Positions 50,621 through 58,522 of a stretch of DNA of 64,000 nucleotides are shown here, piece after piece. The notes beneath the pieces are model-generated. The model did not search any database and was not told the DNA's origin. It saw only the letters and a list, made by a program, of their open reading frames with translations. The translations under genes were made by a program, and so were the position numbers. This DNA comes from Streptomyces rishiriensis (GTDB lineage: Bacteria > Actinomycetota > Actinomycetes > Streptomycetales > Streptomycetaceae), in NCBI RefSeq assembly GCF_003112535.1, contig NZ_BEWA01000015.1, forward strand, positions 118,169-182,168, given 5' to 3'. Positions within the stretch are counted from its first letter, which is position 1. Every line of letters begins with the position of its first letter.

Positions 50621-50839
50621 TCAGGCCGCCCGGACCTCGTCCGCCGCGCCCGTCATCGTGCCCGTCGCCACGGCCGCCCCGGTCTGCGTGGCGCCGCCCG
50701 GTATCAGACGCAGGTGCCGTCGGCGGCCGGCGTGGCGGCGCTTGACCGCGACCGGGGCGAGCAGGCGTTGCTCCACCCGGTCCATGAAGGCCAGCAGAAC
50801 GGACATCAGCGGCAGCAGCAGCACGGCGACCCAGAGCAC
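50621..50839 (-). CDS. Small membrane protein
   Basis: A 72-residue protein: one N-terminal helix (MLWVAVLLLPLMSVLLAFMD), then a basic stretch RVEQRLLAPVAVKRRHAGRR and a Thr/Ala/Gly-rich tail. GTG 50839 is preceded by GAGGAGAG. It looks like a single-pass protein with a cytoplasmic basic tail. No family is recognised. Confidence 0.65.
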   Translation of the reverse strand: MLWVAVLLLPLMSVLLAFMDRVEQRLLAPVAVKRRHAGRRRHLRLIPGGATQTGAAVATGTMTGAADEVRAA

Positions 50840-51084
50840 GGCTTCTCTCCTCGGCAGGCGACAGGATCCCGGGTGCTCCGAATCGGACGGCTGATGCCTG
50901 CCGGGACGCGGTCGGGGACGAACGGACGCGGAGAACGCCCGTCAGCGGCGCGTACACGGACCCGCACAGCGGGCGGGTCGCGTGAGCGGTCATGGCCGGA
51001 TGGAGACCCCCGCGGGAGGGATGGACGCCCGACACGCATGAATCGCCCAGGTCCGGGCACTCGCAGCGCAAAGAGGAGAGAGGG

Positions 51085-51354
51085 GTGCTCGTGATCGTTC
51101 CGGACCCGAAGGTCGCCAGGACGTTGCTGACCCGCTACGCGACGCTGAGGATCGCTCAGGCGGAGAGGGAGACGCCGCAGGCGGCTCGTGAGCTTCAGGA
51201 CGTGACGTACACCTTGTGCGTGCTGATGGGCACGCCCGACGTCCGCCAGGCGGTCGCCGCGGCGGACGCCCTGCTGGAGTCGGCGGCGCCGACGCCCGCG
51301 ACAGACGCGGAGCATGCCGGGCACGCCGAGAACGGACTGTCGCTGGCGGTGTGA
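51085..51354 (+). CDS. DUF5133 domain protein
   Basis: An 89-residue protein of the Streptomyces-specific DUF5133 family: VPDPKVARTLLTRYATLRIA, a charged middle, DVTYTLCVLMGTPDVRQAV, then ADALLE. GTG 51085 is used with AAGAGGAG six bases upstream; GTG 51091 is also possible. DUF5133 genes often neighbour secondary metabolite or regulatory genes; the function is unknown. It is convergent with the graspetide maturase gene. Confidence 0.8.
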   Translation: MLVIVPDPKVARTLLTRYATLRIAQAERETPQAARELQDVTYTLCVLMGTPDVRQAVAAADALLESAAPTPATDAEHAGHAENGLSLAV

Positions 51355-51375
51355 GGCGGTGTGAGGCGGTGTGAG
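51346..51375 (+). repeat. Three tandem copies of a 10-bp unit spanning a stop codon
   Basis: GCGGTGTGAG is present three times in a row without change. The first copy carries the last Val codon and the TGA stop of the DUF5133 gene, so the repeat has duplicated the stop region rather than the coding part. Confidence 0.8.
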
Positions 51376-51393
51376 GACGGCGAGGCGCCGGCT

Positions 51394-51438
51394 CCCGGGC
51401 GCGGCGGTGCTCCTTTTCGAGCCACCGCCGCGCCCGGG
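51394..51438. terminator. 16-bp hairpin between DUF5133 and tgmB
   Basis: Arms 51394-51409 and 51423-51438 pair perfectly; the 13-base loop contains TTTT. It ends five bases before the tgmB stop at 51443 and serves convergent transcripts. Confidence 0.8.
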
Positions 51439-51442
51439 CACG

Positions 51443-52429
51443 TCACGACGTGGCGGAGCCGCACCGGTCGGCGTGCCGGACGCCCGGCTCCGGGGGCGGA
51501 CCGGCCAGCCATTCCGCGATGGTGCGGGCGATCGGCTGGCCGGTGTCCACCTCCACGAAGCCGAACTGCCCCGACTGGTTGCACTCCAGGAACCACCACG
51601 TTCCGTCGGCGTCCTCCGCGAAGTCGAAGGCCCCGTAGGCCAGTTCCGCTTCCAGCAGATACCTGCGCACGGCCTCGGCGAGCCGCGGCGGGACCTCGGC
51701 GGGACGCCAGGGCGTGGTCGACGGCGAGAAGCGCACGTCCACCACGTCGGGGTCGCCGCCGGGGACCGTCTCCTTGCGGGCGGCCAGCAGGCGGTCGCCG
51801 ACCGCGGTCAGCCGTATGTCGGCCCGCTTGGCGACCCGCCGCTGCAGCAGCGTCGGACCGTAGGCCACGGCGGCGAAGTCCGCGCCCGGCGGCACCCGGG
51901 TGGTGGGCACCGCGCGGGGCGGATCCTGCGGGTGCGCCCCGGAGACCGGCTTGACCACCAGATCCGGGTAGCGGTCCGCGAACTCGCGCGCCGCCTGCGG
52001 GAACGTGGTGATGAGCGTGGCCGGCACGGGCAGGCCGCAGCGCTGCGCGAGCCGGAGCTGCCACGGCTTGTGCCGGGCGCGCAGGGCCGCGTCCGGGTGG
52101 TTCATCCAGCGTGCTCCGGTACCGCGGAGCATGCCGTAGAGCGCCTGTGAGGACTCCTCCGTGAGCCATGCCGACGGCTCGGGCGCCCGAGCGGCGGGGA
52201 CGCCGGGACGGCGCACCCACACCGACCTGAGCCCGTCGAGGCTCACCAGCCGGCCGGCGGACGACAGGTGGCCGCGGAAGGCCCCGTGCACGAACTCGCC
52301 GGACAGGGCGACGGAATGGGTCAGGTCGGCCGGGTCGAACCGGACGACCGGGACGCCGGCGGCGTTCAGGTGCACGACCACCATGTCCGCCGTGACGTCC
52401 TCTTCACAGGTGAGAATGAGCACGGTCAT
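51443..52429 (-). CDS. tgmB: ATP-grasp graspetide maturase
   Basis: A 328-residue ATP-grasp ligase of the SAV_5884/TgmB type, which forms ester or amide links between side chains of the TgmA peptide. The N-terminal part (LTCEEDVTADMVVVHLN, VVRFDPADL) holds the peptide-binding region. The ATP-grasp domain has DLVVKPVSG (about 166-174), LLQRRVAKRADIRLTAVGD (about 205-223) and DGTWWFLECNQSGQFGFVE (about 281-299), with Glu and Asn for magnesium. ATG 52429 is 15 bases after the precursor gene stop, so they form one unit. The precursor TgmA lies directly upstream; no methyltransferase follows. Confidence 0.92.
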   Translation of the reverse strand: MTVLILTCEEDVTADMVVVHLNAAGVPVVRFDPADLTHSVALSGEFVHGAFRGHLSSAGRLVSLDGLRSVWVRRPGVPAARAPEPSAWLTEESSQALYGMLRGTGARWMNHPDAALRARHKPWQLRLAQRCGLPVPATLITTFPQAAREFADRYPDLVVKPVSGAHPQDPPRAVPTTRVPPGADFAAVAYGPTLLQRRVAKRADIRLTAVGDRLLAARKETVPGGDPDVVDVRFSPSTTPWRPAEVPPRLAEAVRRYLLEAELAYGAFDFAEDADGTWWFLECNQSGQFGFVEVDTGQPIARTIAEWLAGPPPEPGVRHADRCGSATS

Positions 52430-52444
52430 GTCGTCGGCCCGTGT

Positions 52445-52636
52445 TCAGTCGTCGAAGTGGGTCTTGGAGCCCGCCGTAGAGGTCGTCGTCCCCAGTTCTC
52501 TCAGGAGGGCGTGGTCGCGCGCGGCGACCCGACCGTCGAGGAGTACGTTCAACTGCAGTCCGTGATCGTAGGCGTACGGAGTGGCGAACTCCAACTCCGC
52601 GGCAGGGCGCGCGTAGTTGAGCGTGAACGGTTTCAT
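52445..52636 (-). CDS. tgmA: Graspetide precursor peptide
   Basis: A 63-residue precursor of the putative ATP-grasp-modified RiPP family. The leader has the conserved FTLNYARPAAELE, then YDHGLQLNVLLDGRVAA. The C-terminal core ELGTTTSTAGSKTHFDD is the family hallmark; Thr hydroxyls and the terminal Asp carboxylates are the probable donor and acceptor groups for ester crosslinks. ATG 52636 follows GAGGGAGAG. It is transcribed with the maturase. A possible ECF-type promoter lies about 100 bases upstream. Confidence 0.93.
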   Translation of the reverse strand: MKPFTLNYARPAAELEFATPYAYDHGLQLNVLLDGRVAARDHALLRELGTTTSTAGSKTHFDD

Positions 52637-52736
52637 CGTCTCTCCCTCGTCGGTACTGCTTCGATCAAGCGGTGCCGCTGTGCGACGTCACTCGGGCCCG
52701 CTGCGCGGTGCTGGATAGGTGCGACCTTCAGTCACT

Positions 52737-52765
52737 TATACGAATCGAACGGGGGGTTGGTTTCC
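52737..52765 (-). promoter_or_regulatory. Possible ECF-sigma promoter for tgmAB
   Basis: On the minus strand GGAAAC (52765-52760), a 17-base spacer and CGTATA (52742-52737) resemble ECF sigma-dependent promoters. TATAAG overlaps the right end and could instead be a housekeeping -10. It would give a leader of about 95 bases. Only a suggestion. Confidence 0.35.
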
Positions 52766-52859
52766 CTACTCTCCGTGATCATCGGGGAGTTGGGCGCCGA
52801 GCAGGGCGTGGAGCAGGGGAGATCGGGTCGAGCTGGGGTGAAAACGTCTTCCGGAGCGG

Positions 52860-53147
52860 TCAGTCGGGGAGCTGCTCGGGGCTGTTCCCGGGTGCGCGGC
52901 GCATGGTGCGCAGGGCCAGCAGGAGGACGCCGATGTCGTCGAGGTAGACGGGGTCCGGCAGGATGTCGGTGGGCAGCACGAAGTACAGGACCGCCCCCCA
53001 GAAGACCCAGCGCGGGCCGGTGGGCAGTCCTGCTCGTCTCAGACCGCGTCGGGCGCGCACCAGGCGCACCAGCACCGTGGCGGCCACGGCGAACAGGGCC
53101 GCGGCGGCCAGCGCCGCGACGACGACGAGCGTGGTTGGCGCATCCAC
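52860..53147 (-). CDS. DUF1232 (YkvA-like) membrane protein
   Basis: A 95-residue protein with an N-terminal helix (about 6-30) and a second hydrophobic segment carrying the DUF1232 motif: FWGAVLYFVLPTDILPDPVY, then LDDIGVLLLAL. GTG 53147 follows GGGAGG. The YFVLPTDILPD core is characteristic; the function of the family is unclear. It is not obviously linked to tgmAB, which begins about 220 bases downstream on the same strand. Confidence 0.82.
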   Translation of the reverse strand: MDAPTTLVVVAALAAAALFAVAATVLVRLVRARRGLRRAGLPTGPRWVFWGAVLYFVLPTDILPDPVYLDDIGVLLLALRTMRRAPGNSPEQLPD

Positions 53148-53455
53148 GGGCCCTCCCGATGGTCCGTCGCGCGGCGTCTGCTCTCTTTGTCCTGCTCTGT
53201 CCGGACCCTGGTGCGTGGTCCCTGTCTGTCGATTTCCCCGCTTTCGGTACCCGGATTCCCGCTTCCCGCGGGATTACCGCATCGGACGCGTCTCACCCGG
53301 GTGGCGCGCCCGAGTGGCGCAGTGCGCCGGGCGGCCCGGGTAACGGGGGCCCTGCTGCTGGTCCGGTCGCAGGCCGGGACGGGTTCGTGCCGGACCCGGG
53401 ACCGGCGTTCCTCGTCGATCCGGGGCCGGCGCGGCGGTCGGCCGGGGGGACCGGG
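53148..53455. other. Intergenic region without supported gene
   Basis: About 308 bases between the DUF1232 start and the end of the molybdoenzyme operon. The first 150 bases are pyrimidine-rich and less GC-rich than the surroundings (TTTGTCCTGCTCTGTCC). I see no convincing coding frame, hairpin terminator or promoter. Confidence 0.5.
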
Positions 53456-55579
53456 TCAGCCCGGACCGGGTCGGTCGGGGCCGGGTCGGCCGGTCTCCAG
53501 CAGGCCGGTCAGCACGCGGTCGGGCGTCAGCGGCAGTTCGCGCAAGCGCACGCCCGTGGCGTGGTGCACGGCGTTGCCGACGGCCGCCGCCGTGCCCACG
53601 ATGCCGATCTCGCCGATCCCCTTGCCGCCCACGGGGTTGAGGTGGGGGTCGTGTTCGTCGATCCAGTGCGCCTCGATGTCGGGCACGTCGGCGTGCGCGG
53701 GCACGTGGTAGCCGGCGAGGTCCGCCTCGGGGAAGTCGCCGAACGCGGCGTCCATGGTGCTGCCCTCGGTCAGCGCCATGCCCAGGCCCATCGTCATCGC
53801 GCCGACGAACTGGGAGCGTGCGGTGCGGGGGTTGAGGACGCGCCCCGCCGCGTACACCCCGAGCAGCCGGCGCACCCGCACCTCGCCCGTCACCGAGTCC
53901 ACGGCGACCTTGGCGAAGTGCGCGCCGAACGCGTGCCGCGCGAAGGCGCTCTCGGCGTCGGCCGTCCCCTCGGTGTCGGCGCGCTCCCGCAGCCCCTGTT
54001 CGGGCAACGGGCCCCGGTGCGCGGCGAGTCGGGCGGCGAGCCGTCCGCAGGCCTCGTGGACGGCCCAGCCCCAGGAGGCGGTGCCCGAGGAGCCGCCCGC
54101 CAGCGGAGCCGCCGGCAGATCGCTGCTGCCCACCCGGATCCGCACCCGTTCCAGGGGCACGTCCAGGGCGTCCGCCGCGATCTGCGCCAGCACCGTGCGG
54201 GCGCCGGTGCCGATGTCGGCGGCGTTCACCTCGACGAGGAACGAACCGTCCGGCAGCGCCTGCGCCGCCGCGGCCGACGGATACACCTGCACGGGGTAGG
54301 TGGCGGCGGCCACGCCCGTCCCGAGCAGCCACGGCCCGTCGGCCCGGGCCCGGGGCACGGGGGCGCGGCCCTCCCAGCCGAACCTGCGGGCGCCCTCGCG
54401 CAGGCACTCGACGAGATGGCGGCTGCTGAACGGCTTGCCGCTGTCGGGCTCGGCGTCCGGCTCGTTGCGGATCCGCACCTCGACGGGGTCCATGCCCAGC
54501 GCGTCGGCCAGTTCGTCCATCGCCGACTCCAGGGCGTACATGCCGGGCGCCTCGCCGGGGGCGCGCATCCACGACGGCGTCGGGACGTCGAGGCGGACGA
54601 CACGGTGCACGGTGTGCTGGTTCGGGGCGGCGTACATGACCCTGGCCGGGACGGCCGCGTACTCGACGAACTCCTTGATGCGTGACGTGTGCGTGGTCAC
54701 GTCGTGCGTGAGGGACGTCAGCCGGCCGTCACGGTCCGCGCCCAGCCGCAGCCGGTGCAGGGTGGGCGCCCGGTGGCCGACGGAGGTGGGCATCATCCGC
54801 CGGGGCAGCACCACGGTGACCGGGCGTCCGGTGTGCCACGAGGCCATCGTGGCGAGCACCACGTCCGGCCGGGGGGTGCCCTTGGAGCCGAAGCCGCCGC
54901 CGACGTGCTCGGCGACGACCGTGATCCGCTCCTCCGCAAGCCCGAACATCCGGGCGAGCGTGGTGCGGACGGCCGTGGTGCCCTGGCTGGAGGTGTGGAC
55001 GGTGAGCCGCTCGCCGTCCCAGTGCGCGGTGCTGGCGTGCGGCTCCATCGGGTGGTTGTGCAGGGGCGGCACCCGGTAACCGACGTCGACCCGGACGGCC
55101 GCGGCGGCGAAGGCGCCCTCGGCGTCGCCCTGCCGGCGCTCGCCCGGATACGTGCCGTTGAGCTCCTCGGGGACGTACGCCCGCGGGTGCCCGGCGCGGA
55201 GCGTGACGTCGTGGGACTCCTCCGCGTACTCGACGTGCACCGCGTCGGCCCCGGCCCGTGCCGCCTCCGGGCTGTCGGCCACCACCAGGGCGACGAACCA
55301 GCCCCGGTGCGGCACGTCGGGGTTCTGCAGCACGGTGAGCGTGGGGTCGCCGGGCTCGGCCAGGCGGGGCGCGTCGTCGGGCATCAGGACCGCGACGACG
55401 CCGGGCAGCGCCAGCGCCGCCGAGACGTCGACGCCGGTCACCCGGCCGCGCGCCACCGTCGCCGGCACCGGACGGGCGAACAGCCGCCCGGCAAGGGGAT
55501 GTTCGGCGGCGTAGCGGGCGGCGCCGGTGACCTTCTCCGGGCCTTCGAGCCGCTCGGCGGGGGCGCCCAGGGCGGTCAT
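53456..55579 (-). CDS. paoC: Molybdopterin-binding subunit, aldehyde/xanthine dehydrogenase
   Basis: A 707-residue large subunit of a PaoABC-type xanthine oxidase family enzyme. The first domain (RLEGPEKVTGAARYAAE) is followed by molybdopterin contacts: EHVGGGFGSKG (about 268-278), MRAPGEAPGMYALESAMDEL (about 375-394) and GGSSGTASWGWAVHE. Near the end VGGKGIGEIGIVGTAAAVGN holds the catalytic glutamate (GEIG). The start ATG 55579 overlaps the stop of the FAD subunit gene by four bases. It oxidises aldehydes or purines; which is not decidable. It is cytoplasmic, with no signal. Confidence 0.9.
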   Translation of the reverse strand: MTALGAPAERLEGPEKVTGAARYAAEHPLAGRLFARPVPATVARGRVTGVDVSAALALPGVVAVLMPDDAPRLAEPGDPTLTVLQNPDVPHRGWFVALVVADSPEAARAGADAVHVEYAEESHDVTLRAGHPRAYVPEELNGTYPGERRQGDAEGAFAAAAVRVDVGYRVPPLHNHPMEPHASTAHWDGERLTVHTSSQGTTAVRTTLARMFGLAEERITVVAEHVGGGFGSKGTPRPDVVLATMASWHTGRPVTVVLPRRMMPTSVGHRAPTLHRLRLGADRDGRLTSLTHDVTTHTSRIKEFVEYAAVPARVMYAAPNQHTVHRVVRLDVPTPSWMRAPGEAPGMYALESAMDELADALGMDPVEVRIRNEPDAEPDSGKPFSSRHLVECLREGARRFGWEGRAPVPRARADGPWLLGTGVAAATYPVQVYPSAAAAQALPDGSFLVEVNAADIGTGARTVLAQIAADALDVPLERVRIRVGSSDLPAAPLAGGSSGTASWGWAVHEACGRLAARLAAHRGPLPEQGLRERADTEGTADAESAFARHAFGAHFAKVAVDSVTGEVRVRRLLGVYAAGRVLNPRTARSQFVGAMTMGLGMALTEGSTMDAAFGDFPEADLAGYHVPAHADVPDIEAHWIDEHDPHLNPVGGKGIGEIGIVGTAAAVGNAVHHATGVRLRELPLTPDRVLTGLLETGRPGPDRPGPG

Positions 55580-56571
55580 GAGTCCTCCTGGTCGGGCACG
55601 AGCCGCGACAGGACGTCGACGGCCAGGTTGCGGGCGAGCGGGACTTTGTAGGCGTTGTCGCGCAGCGGACGGGCCGCGGCCAGCTCCAGGTCGGCGGCCC
55701 GTTCGAACGCGGCCCGGGTGGGAGCCGCGCCCAGCAGCGCCTCCTCGGCCAGCCGCGCCCGCCAGGGCCGGTGCGCCAGCGCCCCGAAGGCGATCCCGAC
55801 GTGTGCGACGACACCGTCGGCGACCTCCAGCACGGCGGCGACGGAGGCCAGCGCGAAGGCGTACGAGGCCCGGTCGCGGGCCTTGCGGTACGCGGAGGGC
55901 GCCCCGGCCGAGGCGGCGGGCAGGAGGACGGCGGTGACCAGCTCGCCGGGCTCGATCACGGTGTCCCGCTCCGGATGCGCGCCGGGCAGCCGGTGGAAGT
56001 CCGCCGCCGCCACCCGGCGCACCCCCGCCGTGCCGTACAGCTCGACCTCGGCGTCCAGCGCGGCCAGGGCCACGGCCATGTCCGACGGATGGGCGGCGAT
56101 GCACTGCTCGGAGGCCCCGAGCACCGCGTGGTCGCGGTGGACGCCCTCGCGGGCGCCGCAGCCGCTGCCCGGCCGCCGTTTGTTGCAGGGCTTGGAGACG
56201 TCCTGGAAATACGGGCAGCGGGTGCGCTGCAACAGGTTGCCGCCGGTGGTGGCGGCGTTGCGCAACTGGCCCGACGCGCCCGCCAGCACCGCCTGCGACA
56301 GGGCCGGCCAGCCGTCGCGGACACGCGGATGGGCCGCCAGGTCGCTGTTGCGCACCAGGGCCCCGATCCGCAGCGAGCCGTCCGGCAGCTCGGTCACCCG
56401 GTCGAGCGGGAGCCGGGTGACGTCGACGAGGGCGGTGGGGCGTTCCACGCCGAGCTTCATCAGGTCGACGAGGTTGGTGCCGCCGCCCAGATAGCGGGCG
56501 CCCGGATGCGCGGCGAAGGCCTCGGCGGCCTCCGCGAGGCTGTCGGCCCGTACGTAGGCGAAAGATTCCAC
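55576..56571 (-). CDS. paoB: FAD-binding subunit, aldehyde/xanthine dehydrogenase
   Basis: A 331-residue FAD subunit. FAD motifs YLGGGTNLVDLMK (about 27-39) and ATTGGNLLQRTRC (about 107-119) are present. The insert RCPYFQDVSKPCNKRRPGSG and the next Cys-Gly supply cysteines for the extra [4Fe-4S] cluster found in PaoB-type subunits but not in ordinary xanthine dehydrogenases. GTG 56571 follows GAGGAC. It begins four bases after the small subunit stop and overlaps the large subunit start. Confidence 0.9.
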   Translation of the reverse strand: MESFAYVRADSLAEAAEAFAAHPGARYLGGGTNLVDLMKLGVERPTALVDVTRLPLDRVTELPDGSLRIGALVRNSDLAAHPRVRDGWPALSQAVLAGASGQLRNAATTGGNLLQRTRCPYFQDVSKPCNKRRPGSGCGAREGVHRDHAVLGASEQCIAAHPSDMAVALAALDAEVELYGTAGVRRVAAADFHRLPGAHPERDTVIEPGELVTAVLLPAASAGAPSAYRKARDRASYAFALASVAAVLEVADGVVAHVGIAFGALAHRPWRARLAEEALLGAAPTRAAFERAADLELAAARPLRDNAYKVPLARNLAVDVLSRLVPDQEDS

Positions 56572-56575
56572 CGGA

Positions 56576-57145
56576 TCACGTCCTCGGGTTGTGGCCGGTT
56601 CCGTTCACGTCCTCGACCGCGTCGACGATGCGGGGGTACGCCCCGCACCGGCACAGGTTGCCGCTGAGCCGCTCGCGGATCTCGTCGCGGTCCAGAGGGA
56701 CCGGCCGCCCGGACGGCGCCGACGGGTCCGTGACGTGCGACGGGTGGCCCGCCTCCGCCTCGGCGAGCACGCCGACCGCCGAGCAGATCTGTCCGGGCGT
56801 GCAGTAACCGCACTGGAAGGCGTCGCGCTCCAGGAAGGCCCGCTGCAGCGGATGCGGGCCCTCGCCGTCACCGGAGAGGCCCTCGACGGTCGTCACGTCA
56901 CAGCCGTCCAGGGTGACGGCGAGGAGCAGGCAGCTGTTGACGCGCCGGCCGTCGACGAGGACCGTGCAGGCCCCGCACTGTCCGTGGTCGCAGCCCTTCT
57001 TCGCCCCGGTGAGGTCGAGATCCTCCCGCAGCAGGTCCAGCAGGACGCGCCGATGGTCGACGGAGAGGGTGTGCGGCTTGCCGTTGACGCGCAGCGTCGT
57101 GTCGGAACGGTGGGGCGATGACCGGGGGCCGTGCTCGGTGCCCAT
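56576..57145 (-). CDS. paoA: [2Fe-2S] subunit, aldehyde/xanthine dehydrogenase
   Basis: A 189-residue iron-sulfur subunit. The plant-type ferredoxin cluster ligands are in CDHGQCGACTVLVDG with a later Cys in NSCLL; the second cluster is in FQCGYCTPGQI and LCRCGAYPRIV. The N-terminus MGTEHGPRSS has no twin-arginine signal, unlike the periplasmic E. coli PaoA, so the enzyme should stay in the cytoplasm. ATG 57145 follows GGAAGGGA; the longer frame upstream has no site. It is the first gene of the three-gene operon. Confidence 0.9.
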   Translation of the reverse strand: MGTEHGPRSSPHRSDTTLRVNGKPHTLSVDHRRVLLDLLREDLDLTGAKKGCDHGQCGACTVLVDGRRVNSCLLLAVTLDGCDVTTVEGLSGDGEGPHPLQRAFLERDAFQCGYCTPGQICSAVGVLAEAEAGHPSHVTDPSAPSGRPVPLDRDEIRERLSGNLCRCGAYPRIVDAVEDVNGTGHNPRT

Positions 57146-57258
57146 GTCCAGGTCCCTTCCGGTGCGGTGCGTGTGCCGTGGGGACCGCGTATCCACACCG
57201 GAGCGCCTGACACGTGCGGACGGCGTCCCGGGCGACTTCGGCTTTCGGTCGGCGCACA

Positions 57259-57271
57259 CCCCCTGAGGGGG
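57259..57271. terminator. Small GC hairpin after the 57299 gene
   Basis: CCCCC and GGGGG pair around TGA, 28 bases after the end of the leftward 407-residue gene and 114 bases before the PaoA start. It is short; it may only weakly separate the two transcripts. Confidence 0.35.
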
Positions 57272-57298
57272 CGATCGGCCCGGGACGCCCGGAGACTC

Positions 57299-58522
57299 CT
57301 ACCGCGTGCTCGCCCCGGAGCCGCCGTCCTCGCCGTCGGGGAGGGCCCCGCCCGGCTCGGCCGGCTCCGCGGGAGCGGCGGCGGACGCCGCCGGCACCGG
57401 GCGCAGGCCCTTGGTCGACTCCTTGAAGCGCTCCAGGGTGCGGCCCAGCTGCTGGAAGGGCGAGCCGGCGCGCCGGGCGGGCGCCGGCCGCGGCTCCCCG
57501 ACCTCGGCGGCCGCCTCCCGGTACGCGGCCAGCGCCTCATGGGCGTGCTCGGCCGCCTCCCGGTACAGGTCCCGGGACTGCGTCATCGCCTCCAGCGCCT
57601 CCTTGTACATCGCCACGAGCCCGCGTTCCCGGGCGAGCTCCTCCTCCAGGGTCAGCAGCTGCCACTGCTCCCGCAGCGCCGTGAGCGCCGTGTCGGCGCC
57701 CTCCGGCAGGGGCCGGGGCAGCGCGGCGAAGCGCTGGACGGCGTCCAGCAGCTCGGTGGGGTGCGTGCCGTCCAGGAACACGGTGCGCACCGAGAAGTCG
57801 GCGGCGTCGTAGTCGGCCGGGGCCGGGGAGCCGGGCAGCACCAGAGCGCCGCCGCGCGGCACCTCCACCCCGGACTCCTTGAGGGCCCAGTTCAGGGTGC
57901 GCAGCTGGTGCGGGGCCGCCCGGTGCTCGACGACCCGGTGCTGCAGACCGGGCGGGAGCAGGGGGACCAGCGAGCGCCGGCCCCGTTCGTCGGGCGTCAT
58001 CGCCTCGTGGACGACGAGATGCACCGTCCAGGTGTCCCGCAGGGCGTTGCGCAGCGTGCGCCGCAGGTCCTTGTCGTCCGCGGGCAGCGGGTTGACGTCG
58101 AGGTAGCGCTCGCCGGTGACGGTCTCGTGCCCCCACAGGGCGTCCGACTCCCACGGCCAGAACATGGCGGCGGGCGACGGCCAGCGCAGGTCCCACGGGC
58201 GTTCCGCCTCCGCCGTCAGCGTCCACTCCTGCCCCCGTCCCGACCACTCGGCGAGGGTGAGCCGGGCGCGGACGGTCACCTCCTCGTCCACCTGCCACCG
58301 GGCCTCGAAGGCCAGCTCCCCCTCGGGGGTGCCGACGTCGGTCAGCTCCTTGAAGTCCTCGAGGGTCTCGGCGTCCTTGCGCGCCTGGAGGTTCTTGCGC
58401 AGGACGTCGGGCGCGGTCGGGCCGGTGTGGCGGCCACGGGACTGCCACACCGTGGACGGAGTCGTGGGCGGAACGGTCGCGGAGATGTGCGTGACTCCAT
58501 TCATGAGGGCGGGCGACGACAT
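57299..58522 (-). CDS. Conserved hypothetical protein with coiled coil
   Basis: A 407-residue soluble protein. The N-terminal about 290 residues look like a mixed alpha/beta domain with conserved-looking WTLTAEAERPWDLRWPSPAA and WPWESDALWGHETVTGERYL. Residues about 290-355 are strongly helical and charged (EEELARERGLVAMYKEALEA and YREAAEHAHEALAAYREAAA), a likely coiled coil. The tail is Pro/Ala-rich. ATG 58522 is used; a GATACT -10-like box lies about 30 bases upstream. I do not recognise a family or catalytic motif. It stands alone. Confidence 0.7.
   Translation of the reverse strand: MSSPALMNGVTHISATVPPTTPSTVWQSRGRHTGPTAPDVLRKNLQARKDAETLEDFKELTDVGTPEGELAFEARWQVDEEVTVRARLTLAEWSGRGQEWTLTAEAERPWDLRWPSPAAMFWPWESDALWGHETVTGERYLDVNPLPADDKDLRRTLRNALRDTWTVHLVVHEAMTPDERGRRSLVPLLPPGLQHRVVEHRAAPHQLRTLNWALKESGVEVPRGGALVLPGSPAPADYDAADFSVRTVFLDGTHPTELLDAVQRFAALPRPLPEGADTALTALREQWQLLTLEEELARERGLVAMYKEALEAMTQSRDLYREAAEHAHEALAAYREAAAEVGEPRPAPARRAGSPFQQLGRTLERFKESTKGLRPVPAASAAAPAEPAEPGGALPDGEDGGSGASTR

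Noticed and set aside
54689..55651. Plus-strand open frame opposite the molybdoenzyme subunit
   Set aside because: Low-complexity Val/Arg/Gly/His translation; the molybdopterin subunit on the other strand is fully conserved.
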